From CAVYPR01 sp052145775 (lineage in GTDB: Bacteria > Actinomycetota > Acidimicrobiia > Acidimicrobiales > RAAP-2), in NCBI GenBank assembly GCA_052145775.1, contig JBKQNY010000116.1:1-20428 (forward strand): a stretch of 20,428 nucleotides of DNA, given 5' to 3'. The notes beneath the pieces are model-generated. The model saw only the letters and a list, made by a program, of their open reading frames with translations. It was not told the origin of the DNA and searched no databases. Each line of letters opens with the position of its first letter. The stretch's first letter is position 1. The position numbers and the translations under genes are program-made. Of the stretch, positions 5,492 through 13,560 are shown piece after piece.

Positions 5492-7606
5492 GTGCTGAAC
5501 GCCGACCTCGGCCGTCTCGGCGTGTGGCTGGCCCTCGTGGCCTCGGTGGCCGGGGTGGTGGTGCTGGCCGTCTCCTTGCGCCGCGCGGCCCGCGGCCGGG
5601 CGACCGACCCCCGCCTCGACGGGCGGCTCATGGCACCTCTGCTCGGGGCGGGGGCGCTCCTCGCCGTGGCCGCCATGGAGCACGCCCTGGTCACCCACGA
5701 CTTCTCCCTCGTCTACGTGGCCGACAACAACGCCCGGGCCACGCCGCTCATCTACTCGATCACCGGCCTGTGGTCGGCCCTGGCCGGGTCGATCCTGCTG
5801 TGGGGGCTGGCCCTGGCGATGTACACGGGGGTGCTCGTCTGGCGCTACCGCCGCCGGTGGTCGGACCCGGTGGTGCGGTGGGCCACCCTGGTCATGTACG
5901 CCGTGGCGGCCTTCTTCTTCGCGCTCATGGCCGGGCCGGCCAACCCCTTCCTCACGGTGGCCGGTTCCGCCCCCCTGCGCGGGGCCGGGCCCAACGCCCT
6001 CCTCCAGGACAACCCGCTGGTGGCGGCCCACCCGCCCCTGCTCTACCTGGGGTTCGTGGGGTTCACCGTCCCGTTCGCCTTCGCCGTCGGCATGCTGGCC
6101 ACCGGCAGGGTGGGCGACCGCTGGCTGGTGGAGACCCGCCGGTGGACGCTGCTCTCGTGGACCTTCCTCTCGGTCGGCATCGTGCTGGGGGCCTGGTGGT
6201 CCTACCAGGTGCTCGGCTGGGGAGGGTTCTGGGGGTGGGACCCGGTGGAGAACGCCGCCCTCATGCCCTGGCTGTGCGGCACCGCCTACCTCCACTCGGT
6301 GCTGGTGCAGGAACGGCGGGGGCTACTGCGGGTGTGGAACCTCGCGTTGTGCATCGCCACCTTCTCCCTCACCATCCTCGGCACCTTCCTCACCCGCTCG
6401 GGGGTGGTCGAGTCGGTCCACGCCTTCTCGGCGTCGACGCTCGGGCCGCTGCTCATCGGGTTCTTCGTGGCTGTGGTGGTCACCGGCTTCGGGCTCTTGG
6501 CCTGGCGCGGTGACCGCCTGCGGTCCCCGGGCGGGATCGACGCCCCGCTCGGCCGGGAGGGCGCCTTCGTGGTGAACAACCTGCTCTTCGTGGGCTTCGC
6601 CTTCGTGGTGCTGCTCGGCACGCTCTTCCCCCTCCTCTACCAGGCGGTGAAGAACCAGCAGGTGACCGTGGGCGCGCCCTACTTCAACACGGTGGCGGCC
6701 CCGGTCGGCCTGGCCCTCCTCCTCCTGATGGCCGTGGCCCCCGCCCTCAGCTGGCGCAAGGTGGACGGGACGGTGCTCTGGCAGCGGCTGCGCGTCCCGG
6801 CGTGGGTCGGGGTGCTCACCGTGGTGGCCTGCGTGGCCGGCGGGGTCCGCGGGGTCGAGCCGCTGCTCGCCTTCGGGCTCGGCGCCTTTGCCGCCGCCTC
6901 GGCCGGCCGGTCCCTCGTGCTCTCGGTGCGGGCCAGCCGGCGCCACGGGGCGGGCGCCTGGCGGGGGTTGGTCGGGCGGGCCAACGGCGGCATGGTGGTC
7001 CATCTCGGGGTGGTGGTGCTGGCGGTGGGGCTGGTGGCCGCCACCTCCTTCCGGTCCTCGGCGCAGCTGGCGCTGCGCCAGGGCCGGCCGGTCTCCTTCG
7101 CCGGCAACACCTTCGTCTTCGAGGGACTTCGCACAGTGCGCACCCCCCAGCGGACGGCCACCGAGGCCCTGGTGCGGGTCGACGGCGGCGGCCCCTTCAC
7201 CCCGGCGGTGAGCCAGTACGACGGGGCGAACTCCGAGGCGGTGGGGACCCCCGCCATCGACTCGGGGTTCACCGGCGACGTGTACCTGACCCTGTCGGGG
7301 ATCGGCGGGATCCCCTCGACCGCGGCCCAGGGGGTGGCGCTCCCGGCCGGGTCGGTCTCGGTCACAGTGGTGATCGAGCCGCTCATCGCCTGGATGTGGG
7401 CGGGCGGCCTGCTCATCGGGCTCGGCGGGCTGCTGGCCCTGGCGCCGGGGGGCCGACGGCGGCCGACCGACCCCGTCTCCACCCTCTCCCCGCTGGTCGC
7501 GGCGGCCGGCGGTGGGGACGGCGACGGAGACAGCGACGGCGACGGCACGCGGTCGGCCGACCCCGGCGGGGCCGCGGTCGTGGGAGAGCCGGTGGGCCGC
7601 CCGTGA
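5492..7606 (+). CDS. ccmF: Cytochrome c heme lyase subunit CcmF
   Basis: This 704-residue polytopic membrane protein is the heme-handling core of the System I ligation complex. The WWD motif WGGFWGWDPVENAALMPW is at 243-260, here with its Asp intact. Candidate heme-ligand histidines include His180 in VAAHPPLLY and His268 in YLHSVL. Many hydrophobic segments follow, then a large periplasmic domain (about 500-620) and a last membrane span. The C-terminus carries an acidic low-complexity stretch, DGDGDSDGDG at 676-685, which is not usual for the family. The GTG start at 5492 lies 10 bases after ccmE. The stop overlaps the GTG of the next gene. Confidence 0.94.
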   Translation: MLNADLGRLGVWLALVASVAGVVVLAVSLRRAARGRATDPRLDGRLMAPLLGAGALLAVAAMEHALVTHDFSLVYVADNNARATPLIYSITGLWSALAGSILLWGLALAMYTGVLVWRYRRRWSDPVVRWATLVMYAVAAFFFALMAGPANPFLTVAGSAPLRGAGPNALLQDNPLVAAHPPLLYLGFVGFTVPFAFAVGMLATGRVGDRWLVETRRWTLLSWTFLSVGIVLGAWWSYQVLGWGGFWGWDPVENAALMPWLCGTAYLHSVLVQERRGLLRVWNLALCIATFSLTILGTFLTRSGVVESVHAFSASTLGPLLIGFFVAVVVTGFGLLAWRGDRLRSPGGIDAPLGREGAFVVNNLLFVGFAFVVLLGTLFPLLYQAVKNQQVTVGAPYFNTVAAPVGLALLLLMAVAPALSWRKVDGTVLWQRLRVPAWVGVLTVVACVAGGVRGVEPLLAFGLGAFAAASAGRSLVLSVRASRRHGAGAWRGLVGRANGGMVVHLGVVVLAVGLVAATSFRSSAQLALRQGRPVSFAGNTFVFEGLRTVRTPQRTATEALVRVDGGGPFTPAVSQYDGANSEAVGTPAIDSGFTGDVYLTLSGIGGIPSTAAQGVALPAGSVSVTVVIEPLIAWMWAGGLLIGLGGLLALAPGGRRRPTDPVSTLSPLVAAAGGGDGDGDSDGDGTRSADPGGAAVVGEPVGRP

Positions 7607-8202
7607 GTGCGCTGGCCGCACCGCCTGCGGGGGCGGGCCCGCCTCCGGCCTCTCCCGGGCGCCGTCACACGGCCCGCTGGGTGGCCGGCGGCGTGGCGGC
7701 GGTGCTGGTCGTCGTGGCCGTGGTGGTGGCGCTCCAGCCCTCCTACCAGGCGGCGCGGGTGGCCAGCCCGCTGCTCGGCCACCCGGCCCCCCGGTTCTCC
7801 GGCTCGGACCTCCAAGGAGCCCGGGTGTCGCTCGCCGACTACCGCGGCCGGTACGTCTACGTGAACTTCTTCGCCAGCTGGTGCACCCCCTGCCAGGAGG
7901 AGGAGCCCAACCTGGTGGACTTCGCCTTCGAGCAGGGCCGCCAGCCGTCGGGGGCGGCCCTGCTGAGCGTCGTCTTCGACGACTCGGCCTCGGCGGCGGG
8001 CGCCTTCGTCTCGCAGTGGGGGGCCCGCTGGCCGGCCGTGCTCGACCGGGACGGGACCATCGCCAACTCGTACGGCGTGGGGTCGACCCCGGTGACCTTC
8101 CTGATCGACCCCCAGGGCACGGTGGTCGGGGCGTTCGACGGACCGGTCAAGACCTCCCAGCTCACCTCGATGCTGGCCGAGGCGAGGAGCGCCCGTGACT
8201 GA
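7603..8202 (+). CDS. ccmG: CcmG/ResA-type thioredoxin-like thiol-disulfide oxidoreductase
   Basis: This 199-residue protein has an N-terminal membrane anchor at about 27-44 and a thioredoxin-like domain facing outside. The active site is Cys94 and Cys97 in ASWCTPCQ, and the cis-proline is Pro163 in STPVTFLID. It would reduce apocytochrome cysteines with electrons received from CcdA, encoded at the start of the cluster. The family is shared between CcmG/DsbE and ResA, and sequence alone does not decide between the names. Position inside a ccm operon favours CcmG. GTG start at 7603 overlaps the ccmF stop by four bases. The end overlaps ccmH by eight. Confidence 0.9.
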   Translation: MSALAAPPAGAGPPPASPGRRHTARWVAGGVAAVLVVVAVVVALQPSYQAARVASPLLGHPAPRFSGSDLQGARVSLADYRGRYVYVNFFASWCTPCQEEEPNLVDFAFEQGRQPSGAALLSVVFDDSASAAGAFVSQWGARWPAVLDRDGTIANSYGVGSTPVTFLIDPQGTVVGAFDGPVKTSQLTSMLAEARSARD

Positions 8203-8662
8203 GGACCCCCGGCCGGCCGGGGGCCGGGTGCGGCGGCCACGGCCGCTCCTCGGCCTGGTCGTGCTGGCCCTGGTGCTGGCGGGGGCCCTGGCCGTCGGCG
8301 GCGGGCTCTTCTCCTCGGCCGCCCCGACCGACGCCCAGCGGGCGGCGGCCATCGACGCCCAGCTGCGCTGCCCGAGCTGCATCGACGCCACGGTCGCCGA
8401 CTCCTCGGCCTCGGCCGCGGTGGCCGTCCGCCACGAGGTGGCCCGGCTGGTGGCCGAGGGGGAGACCGCCCCGCAGATCGACGCCGCCCTGGTGAGCCGA
8501 TACGGCTCGACCATCCTGCTGCGCCCGCCCACCAGCGGCCTGGCTGCCGTGGTGTGGGTGGTGCCGGCGGTGGCCGGGGCGGCCGCGCTGGGCGCGGTCG
8601 TGGTGCTGTTCTGGCGGCGGAGCCGCCAGCTCGGCCGGTTCCGCGAGGAGGTCGAGGCGTGA
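8195..8662 (+). CDS. ccmH: Cytochrome c maturation protein CcmH (apocytochrome thiol reductase)
   Basis: This 155-residue protein has the family motif LRCPSC with Cys59 and Cys62, followed by a helical bundle (residues about 63-107) and a C-terminal membrane span (about 115-133). A first hydrophobic segment at about 17-35 is a signal anchor. Some CcmH proteins carry a fused CcmI domain. Here the CcmI-like part is a separate overlapping gene. It is thought to bind and reduce apocytochrome CxxCH cysteines together with CcmG. GTG at 8195 lies within the end of ccmG. Confidence 0.92.
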   Translation: MTEDPRPAGGRVRRPRPLLGLVVLALVLAGALAVGGGLFSSAAPTDAQRAAAIDAQLRCPSCIDATVADSSASAAVAVRHEVARLVAEGETAPQIDAALVSRYGSTILLRPPTSGLAAVVWVVPAVAGAAALGAVVVLFWRRSRQLGRFREEVEA

Positions 8663-9486
8663 CCCAGACCGAGGCCGCCGACCGCTGGGCCCTGGTCGAC
8701 CGGCGCGACTTCCTCCGGCGCTCGCTCGACGACGCCGACGCCGAGCACGAGGCGGGCGACCTCACCGACGCCGACCACGACGCGCTCCGCCGCCGCGACG
8801 AGGCGCTCCTCGCCGGGGTGGAGGCTCGGCTGGCCGCCCTCGAGCTGCCGGCGGACGACGCCGAGCCGACGCCGGACGGCGCGGCCCGCCAGGCGCGGCG
8901 GCCCGCCGCCGCCCGCGCCCGGGGTTGGCGCCCCCGGCGCCGGGCGTGGATGGCCGTCGCCGGTGTGGCGGCGTTGGCGGCGGCCACCGTTGTGCTGGTG
9001 GTCGAGGTCACCTCGCCCCGTCTGCCGGGCCAGGTGGCCACCGGCGGCGCGCAGCTGAGCGGGCAGCGTCTCGTCGACCAGGAGCTCGACCAGGCGGCCG
9101 TACTGGCCGACGAGGGCAAGGTCGTCACAGCCCTCGGCGTCTACCAGACCGTGCTCACCCAGCACCCCGCCCAGCCCACCGCCCTGGCCGAGTCGGGCTG
9201 GCTGGAGTGGGAGTCGGGGAGCGGGGCGGGGAACCCCGGCCTCGAGCAGCGTGGCCGGGCCCAGGTGGCCAAGGCGGTCAGCGCGGCCCCCTCCTTCTAC
9301 GCCGGCCACCTCTACCTCGGCACCATCGACTACCAGGAGGGCGACGACGCCGCCGCCGTCGGGCAGTACCGGCTGTTCCTCGCCGACCACCCGCCGACGG
9401 GCTGGACGCAGCAGTTCGCCAGCCAGATCCGTGGTGCCTTCTCGGCCGCGGGACAGGCCGTCCCGTCGGGGGTGCCGGCGTCGTGA
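8659..9486 (+). CDS. ccmI: CcmI-like TPR protein
   Basis: This 275-residue protein starts at a GTG overlapping the ccmH stop. The N-terminal cytoplasmic part (residues 16-60) reads DFLRRSLDDADAEHEAGDL and so on, a pattern common in CcmI-type proteins. A membrane span lies at about 96-116. The C-terminal part (about 135-260) is helical with TPR-like repeats (for example ALGVYQTVLTQHPAQPTALAE). CcmI acts as a chaperone that holds apocytochrome for the CcmF/H ligation complex. Identity rests on domain order plus the operon, since TPR sequences are not specific. Confidence 0.8.
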   Translation: MTQTEAADRWALVDRRDFLRRSLDDADAEHEAGDLTDADHDALRRRDEALLAGVEARLAALELPADDAEPTPDGAARQARRPAAARARGWRPRRRAWMAVAGVAALAAATVVLVVEVTSPRLPGQVATGGAQLSGQRLVDQELDQAAVLADEGKVVTALGVYQTVLTQHPAQPTALAESGWLEWESGSGAGNPGLEQRGRAQVAKAVSAAPSFYAGHLYLGTIDYQEGDDAAAVGQYRLFLADHPPTGWTQQFASQIRGAFSAAGQAVPSGVPAS

Positions 9487-10316
9487 CCGCCGGCGGTCGA
9501 GACGCGGCCCCGGGCGCGCCCCCGGCCGCACGGGTCCGGTTCCTCTTCGATCCCGCCGCCACCCTCGCCGCGGTGGCCGGCCAGCGCCGGCGCTTCGCCG
9601 CGGCGGTGGGACTCCTCGGGGCCGACGAGCTCTCGGCGCCGTCGCGCTGCGCGGGGTGGACGGTGGCCGACGTGCTGCGCCACGGGGTCTGGGCGGACGA
9701 CGCGCTCCGCCGCACCTGGGCCGGCGACCGCTCGCTGGTGGAGGGGTTCGACCCCCGCCACACCCCCGACGAGTTCGTCCGGGCGGAGCGGGCGGTGCCC
9801 GACGCCGAGGTCGCCGGTCGGTTCTGCGCCTCGAGCGCCGAGATGGTGGCCGAGCTCGAGTCGGCCGGGCCCGACCGCTTCGGGGTTCCGGCCCTCTCGC
9901 CGATCGGCGACGTGCCCTGGTGGCTGGCCGCGGTGCACCTCGGGTGGGACGCGTGGATCCACGAGCGCGACGTGCTCGTCCCGCTGGGTCTCGCCGGGGC
10001 AGGCGGCCCCTCCGAGGCGAACACCATGCTCGCCTACGGCCTCGTGCTGGCCTCGTTCTTCGCCGGGCGCGACCCCCTCGACGTGGCCGTCGGCCCGGTC
10101 CGGCTGCGCCGGGGCGGCGGGACGACCGAGGCCTGGGCGGTCGGGGCCGACGACGGCCACCCCGGCACCGGCGGCGCGGCGGAGCTGTCCGGGGAGCCCG
10201 CGGCGACCGTCGACGCGCTGAGCGGCCGGGGCCGGCTGCCCGACGTCCTGGCCGGCGCGCCCGAGGTCGTCACACGCCTGGGCGGGATGGCCCGCTACTT
10301 CGCCGCCGTCACCTGA
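9483..10316 (+). CDS. MDMPI/DinB-fold protein (TIGR03083-like), coupled to the ccm operon
   Basis: This 277-residue protein belongs to the actinobacterial family with a mycothiol-dependent maleylpyruvate isomerase N-terminal domain, a DinB-type four-helix bundle. Typical family text is CAGWTVADVLRHG (56-68) and HLGWDAWIHERDV (152-163). His67, Asp156 and His160 stand about where the family's three metal ligands are found, with Asp where Glu is more usual. The second half (about 180-275) is the small C-terminal domain. Most members have no known substrate, though the founding enzyme uses mycothiol. GTG at 9483 overlaps the ccmI stop (GTGA), so it is probably translated with the ccm genes. A thiol-related role is inference from that. 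Confidence 0.82.
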   Translation: MTAGGRDAAPGAPPAARVRFLFDPAATLAAVAGQRRRFAAAVGLLGADELSAPSRCAGWTVADVLRHGVWADDALRRTWAGDRSLVEGFDPRHTPDEFVRAERAVPDAEVAGRFCASSAEMVAELESAGPDRFGVPALSPIGDVPWWLAAVHLGWDAWIHERDVLVPLGLAGAGGPSEANTMLAYGLVLASFFAGRDPLDVAVGPVRLRRGGGTTEAWAVGADDGHPGTGGAAELSGEPAATVDALSGRGRLPDVLAGAPEVVTRLGGMARYFAAVT

Positions 10317-10348
10317 GGACTCGGACCCGCAGGACCCGGACACCCCGG

Positions 10349-11503
10349 TCAGGGTCCCGGGCGCAGCGCCCGCAGGCCGGCCACCACCGCGCCGAAGGCG
10401 GCGGCGAACGCCTCGACGTCCTCGTCGGCGGTCGACCAGCCGACCGACAGCCGCAGGGAGTTGTTCGGGTCCTCGCCCATGGCCGCCAGCACCGGCGAGG
10501 GCTCGAGGGACTCCGAGGCGCAGGCCGACCCCGAGTGGGCGGCGACGCCCGCCCGGTCCAGGCCCAAGAGGACCGGTTCGGCCTCCACCCCGGCCACGCC
10601 CAGGCAGACCAGGTGGGGGAGGCGGCCGGCGGGGTCGGGGTCGCCGACGAGCGTGACCCCCTCCACGGCCAGGGCCGCCGCCGCCAGCCGCGCGCTCTGT
10701 GCCCGGGCGCGGTCCGCCTCGGTGGCCAGGCGGGCCCCCCCGCCCTCGGTGAGCGCGGCCGCGGCCGCCCCGAAGCCGGCCGCGGCCGGGACGTTCTCCA
10801 TCCCCGCCCGCCGGCCACGCTCCTGCATCCCCCCGACCAGCAGCGGCTCGAACCGCAGCCCGCGCCGGACGATCAGGGCGCCGGCCCCGGGGGGCCCGCC
10901 GAATTTGTGGGCGCTCACCGACACCAGGTCGGCGTCGAGACCCGCCAGGTCGAGGTCGAGGTGGCCGCAGGCGGCGGCGGCGTCCACGTGGACCGGCACC
11001 CCCGCCGCACGGCAGGCGGCCACCACCGCGGCCACCGGCTGGACCGTCCCCACCTCGTGGTTGGCCCACTGGCAGTGCACGAGCGCCGGGGGGCGGTCGG
11101 CGAGGCGGGCCAGCGCCTCGGCCACCCCCGCAGCGTCGATCCGGCCCCGGCCGTCGACGGGGAGGAGCTCGGTGTCGGCCAGCCGTTCGGAGGCGTCGCG
11201 CACACACGAGTGCTCGACCGCGGCGCACAGCACCGCCGCGCCCGGACGGGCCCGGGTGGCCCCCCAGACCGCGGCGTTGGCCGCCTCGGTGCCGCCCGAG
11301 GTGAGGACGACCTGGCGGGGCCGGACCCCGAGCAGCGCGGCCACCTGCGCCCGGGCCTCCTCGAGGAGGGCCCGCACCACACGGCCTTCCTCGTGGACCC
11401 GTCCCGGGTCGCCGGCCGGGCCGGCCAGCGCCCGGCGGACGGCGTCGGCGGCCTCCGGACGCGCCGGGGACGTCGAGGCGTGGTCCAGGTAGTGACGGGC
11501 CAC
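10349..11503 (-). CDS. Cysteine desulfurase (IscS/NifS-like)
   Basis: This 384-residue class V aminotransferase-fold PLP enzyme releases sulfur from cysteine as an enzyme persulfide for iron-sulfur clusters and thiolation. The start is YLDHAST. PLP contacts are His98 in VEHSC, Asp174 in VHVDAAAACGH and Gln155 in NHEVGTVQP. Lys200 in SAHKFGG forms the Schiff base. The sulfur-accepting Cys328 is in SGSACASESLEPS. The GTG start at 11503 puts the conserved YLDHAST within five residues of the N-terminus. The longer open frame upstream overlaps the regulator and lacks family similarity. The gene follows the SufR-like regulator by 38 bases on the same strand, so they are probably co-transcribed. It ends 32 bases from the convergent MDMPI-type gene. 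Confidence 0.92.
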   Translation of the reverse strand: MARHYLDHASTSPARPEAADAVRRALAGPAGDPGRVHEEGRVVRALLEEARAQVAALLGVRPRQVVLTSGGTEAANAAVWGATRARPGAAVLCAAVEHSCVRDASERLADTELLPVDGRGRIDAAGVAEALARLADRPPALVHCQWANHEVGTVQPVAAVVAACRAAGVPVHVDAAAACGHLDLDLAGLDADLVSVSAHKFGGPPGAGALIVRRGLRFEPLLVGGMQERGRRAGMENVPAAAGFGAAAAALTEGGGARLATEADRARAQSARLAAAALAVEGVTLVGDPDPAGRLPHLVCLGVAGVEAEPVLLGLDRAGVAAHSGSACASESLEPSPVLAAMGEDPNNSLRLSVGWSTADEDVEAFAAAFGAVVAGLRALRPGP

Positions 11504-11541
11504 CGCGCTCGCGGCCTCAGGCCGACCGGCCGCCGGCCCGC

Positions 11542-12294
11542 TCAGGCCAGGGCGCCACAGGTGTCGTCGCCGCGGGCCCGCGAGGAGAGCACGACCGGGG
11601 TCGGCCCCTCCGGCGCGTCGCCGCAGAGGCCCGACAAGAGCCCCTTGACCATGCCCCGGTCGACCGCGCACAGGACCGGGTAGCTGGTGGCGGCGTCGCC
11701 GAAGGGGCACTGCTCGGCCACCACCGCCGTCGAGCCGCCCTGGTCCTCGGCGTGGGCGTCGAAGCCGTGCGCGGTGAGGGCCTCGGCGATGGCGTGCATG
11801 GCGGCCCGAACCGAGCGCTGGCCGTCACCGGGCGTCATGCGCGCCGCCAGCCGCCGCCCGTAGTCCTCGCCGACCGCGGCCGCCATCTGCTCGGCCGCCT
11901 CGGGGCCGAGGAGCTCCAGGGCCTGGCGCAGGAGGGCCACCAGCAGGTCGTCGCGGCGGGTGAGGAACTCGGCCGTCGGGTCCCCGGCCGCCGGGTAGAA
12001 GCGCTTGGAGGGCCGGCCCGCCCCCTGGCCGGGCCGGCCGCTGGCCACGTCCAGGTAACCGCCGGCCACCAGGCGGTCGAGGTGGTGCCGGGCCACGTTG
12101 GGGTGGACCGAGAAGGCCGTCGCCACCTGGGTGGCGGTGACCCCGGGGTTCGCCCGGACGTGGAGGAAGATGTCGCGCCGCGTCGGATCGCCGAAGGCGG
12201 CGGTCACCGCCGCCACCGCCCCAGAGAACCGGGCGTCGTCGCCGTGTCCGGCACCGGTGGCGGTCGCGGGGAGGACGTCTGGCACAGGCCCCAC
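11542..12294 (-). CDS. SufR-like winged-helix iron-sulfur sensing regulator
   Basis: This 250-residue protein has an ArsR/DeoR-type winged helix at about 25-100 (FGDPTRRDIFLHV, then recognition-helix region VHPNVARHHLDRL). The C-terminal domain carries Cys196, Cys209, Cys224 and Cys246, spaced X12, X14 and X21. Multiple C-terminal cysteines behind this type of helix-turn-helix are the mark of SufR, which binds an iron-sulfur cluster and represses cluster assembly genes. The downstream cysteine desulfurase and the divergent Mrp ATPase support this. GTG at 12294 is preferred because TAGACT ends exactly 7 bases upstream, as in a leaderless promoter. GTG at 12285 is an alternative. A longer frame to 12393 would run over the promoter palindrome. 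Confidence 0.78.
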   Translation of the reverse strand: MGPVPDVLPATATGAGHGDDARFSGAVAAVTAAFGDPTRRDIFLHVRANPGVTATQVATAFSVHPNVARHHLDRLVAGGYLDVASGRPGQGAGRPSKRFYPAAGDPTAEFLTRRDDLLVALLRQALELLGPEAAEQMAAAVGEDYGRRLAARMTPGDGQRSVRAAMHAIAEALTAHGFDAHAEDQGGSTAVVAEQCPFGDAATSYPVLCAVDRGMVKGLLSGLCGDAPEGPTPVVLSSRARGDDTCGALA

Positions 12295-12297
12295 CCT

Positions 12298-12310
12298 CGG
12301 TAGTCTACCG
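12298..12310. promoter_or_regulatory. 13-bp palindrome in the SufR-like/Mrp divergent promoter
   Basis: CGGTAG-T-CTACCG is a perfect palindrome about a single base. It gives TAGACT on the minus strand (12307 to 12302), 7 bases before the regulator GTG at 12294, and TAGTCT on the plus strand (12301-12306), which would start a leader of about 74 bases for the Mrp gene. It may be a symmetric bidirectional -10 region, an operator for the SufR-like protein, or both. No convincing -35 box is visible on either side. Confidence 0.5.
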
Positions 12311-12386
12311 GGAGGCGTCCGCACCGGCCGTTGGCCGGGCCTCCCCGAGCGCGCCGCACCCTCTCTCCGACACAGGCAGGAGCTCC

Positions 12387-13544
12387 ATGGCATCCGATCA
12401 GGCGAGGCTCGAGCAGGTGGTGGGCGCGGTGGTCGACCCCGAGCTCGGTCTCCCCCTCTCTGAGGCGGGCATGGTGCGGGCGGTGCGCGTACGCCGGCGC
12501 CGGGCCGGGGTGGTGCTGGCCCTGCCGGTGGCCGCCTGGCCGGGAGCCGAGGACCTGCGCCGGCTGGTCGAGGCGGCCGCGGCGTCCGAGCCGGGCATCG
12601 AGGAGGTCTCGGTCGAGACCGGGGTGATGGACGACGACGAGCGGGGGTCGCTGCGCCTCCGGCTCCGCAGTCAGATGGAGGGGCCCGACGACGGTGGCCA
12701 CGACCACGGCGACGGGCACGGACACGACCACGGCGGTTCGCCCACGCCGAGCTTCCTGCGGGCCGGCTCGCGCACCCGGGTGATCGGCATCTCCTCGGGC
12801 AAGGGCGGGGTCGGAAAGTCCTCGGTCACCGTGAACCTGGCGGTGGCCCTGGCCCTGTCCGGCCATCAGGTGGGCGTCCTCGACGCCGACGTCTACGGCT
12901 TCTCGGTGCCGGGCATGCTCGGGGCCGACCACGACCCGGTCGTCCTCGGCGACCTCGTGGTGCCGGTCGCCGTCCACGGCGTGCGCGTGCTCTCGATGGG
13001 GTTCTTCGTCCCCGACGACCAGCCGGTGATCTGGCGCGGCCCGATGCTCCACAAGGCCATCGAGCAGTTCCTGGCCGACGCCTACTGGGGCGAGCCCGAC
13101 TTCCTCCTCGTCGACATGCCGCCGGGGACCGGCGACGTCACCCTCTCCATGGCCGGGGTGATGCCCCGGGCCGAGGTGATCGTGGTGACCACCCCCCAGC
13201 CGGCGGCCCAGCGGGTGGCCCAGCGCTCGGCCTACGCGGCGCGCAAGCTCAAACTGTCGGTGCGCGGGGTGGTGGAGAACATGAGCTGGTTCACCGGCGA
13301 CGACGGCACCCGCTACGAGCTGTTCGGCCAGGGCGGCGGCCAGGCCCTCGCCGACGACCTGGGCGTCCCCCTCCTGGGCCGGGTCCCCCTCCTGCCCGCG
13401 TTGCGAGAGGGCGCGGACCGGGGGGTGCCGGTGGTGGTGTCGGACCCCGACGGCGAGGCCGCCGCGGCCTTCGCGGCGTTGGCCGGCCGGCTGTCGGCGC
13501 TCGGCCCCGCCCGCGTCTACCGCCGCGAGCTCACGCTGCGCTAG
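12387..13544 (+). CDS. mrp: Mrp/ApbC-type iron-sulfur carrier ATPase
   Basis: This 385-residue protein has an N-terminal DUF59/MIP18-like domain (about 5-95, with VVDPELGLPLSEAGMVR), a His-rich linker at 105-115 (five His in HDHGDGHGHDH), and a deviant P-loop ATPase domain. SGKGGVGKSS lies at 137-146, with signature Lys139 and catalytic Lys144. Later motifs are DADVYGFSVPGML, DMPPGTGD and ENMSW. Mrp proteins bind and transfer 4Fe-4S clusters, usually through a CxxC shortly after ENMS. Here that place reads FTGDDGTRYELFG and has no cysteine, so cluster binding by this route is doubtful. ATG at 12387 has AGGAG at 12378-12382. It is divergent from the SufR-like regulator and desulfurase operon. 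Confidence 0.9.
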   Translation: MASDQARLEQVVGAVVDPELGLPLSEAGMVRAVRVRRRRAGVVLALPVAAWPGAEDLRRLVEAAAASEPGIEEVSVETGVMDDDERGSLRLRLRSQMEGPDDGGHDHGDGHGHDHGGSPTPSFLRAGSRTRVIGISSGKGGVGKSSVTVNLAVALALSGHQVGVLDADVYGFSVPGMLGADHDPVVLGDLVVPVAVHGVRVLSMGFFVPDDQPVIWRGPMLHKAIEQFLADAYWGEPDFLLVDMPPGTGDVTLSMAGVMPRAEVIVVTTPQPAAQRVAQRSAYAARKLKLSVRGVVENMSWFTGDDGTRYELFGQGGGQALADDLGVPLLGRVPLLPALREGADRGVPVVVSDPDGEAAAAFAALAGRLSALGPARVYRRELTLR

Positions 13545-13560
13545 CGGAGGGCTCGAGGCC

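Noticed and set aside
7517..7552. Calcium-binding EF-hand in the CcmF tail
   Set aside because: The DxDxDG part is present, but position 12 of the loop is not acidic and no flanking helices fit.
6679..9531. 950-codon open frame antisense to ccmF, ccmG, ccmH and ccmI
   Set aside because: All four sense genes have catalytic motifs and overlapping starts and stops. The antisense product has low complexity and no recognisable motif.
10359..10371. GGGCGC-A-GCGCCC palindrome as a terminator for the MDMPI-type gene
   Set aside because: It lies inside the coding end of the convergent cysteine desulfurase, has no loop length for a good RNA hairpin, and is of a type common in such GC-rich sequence.
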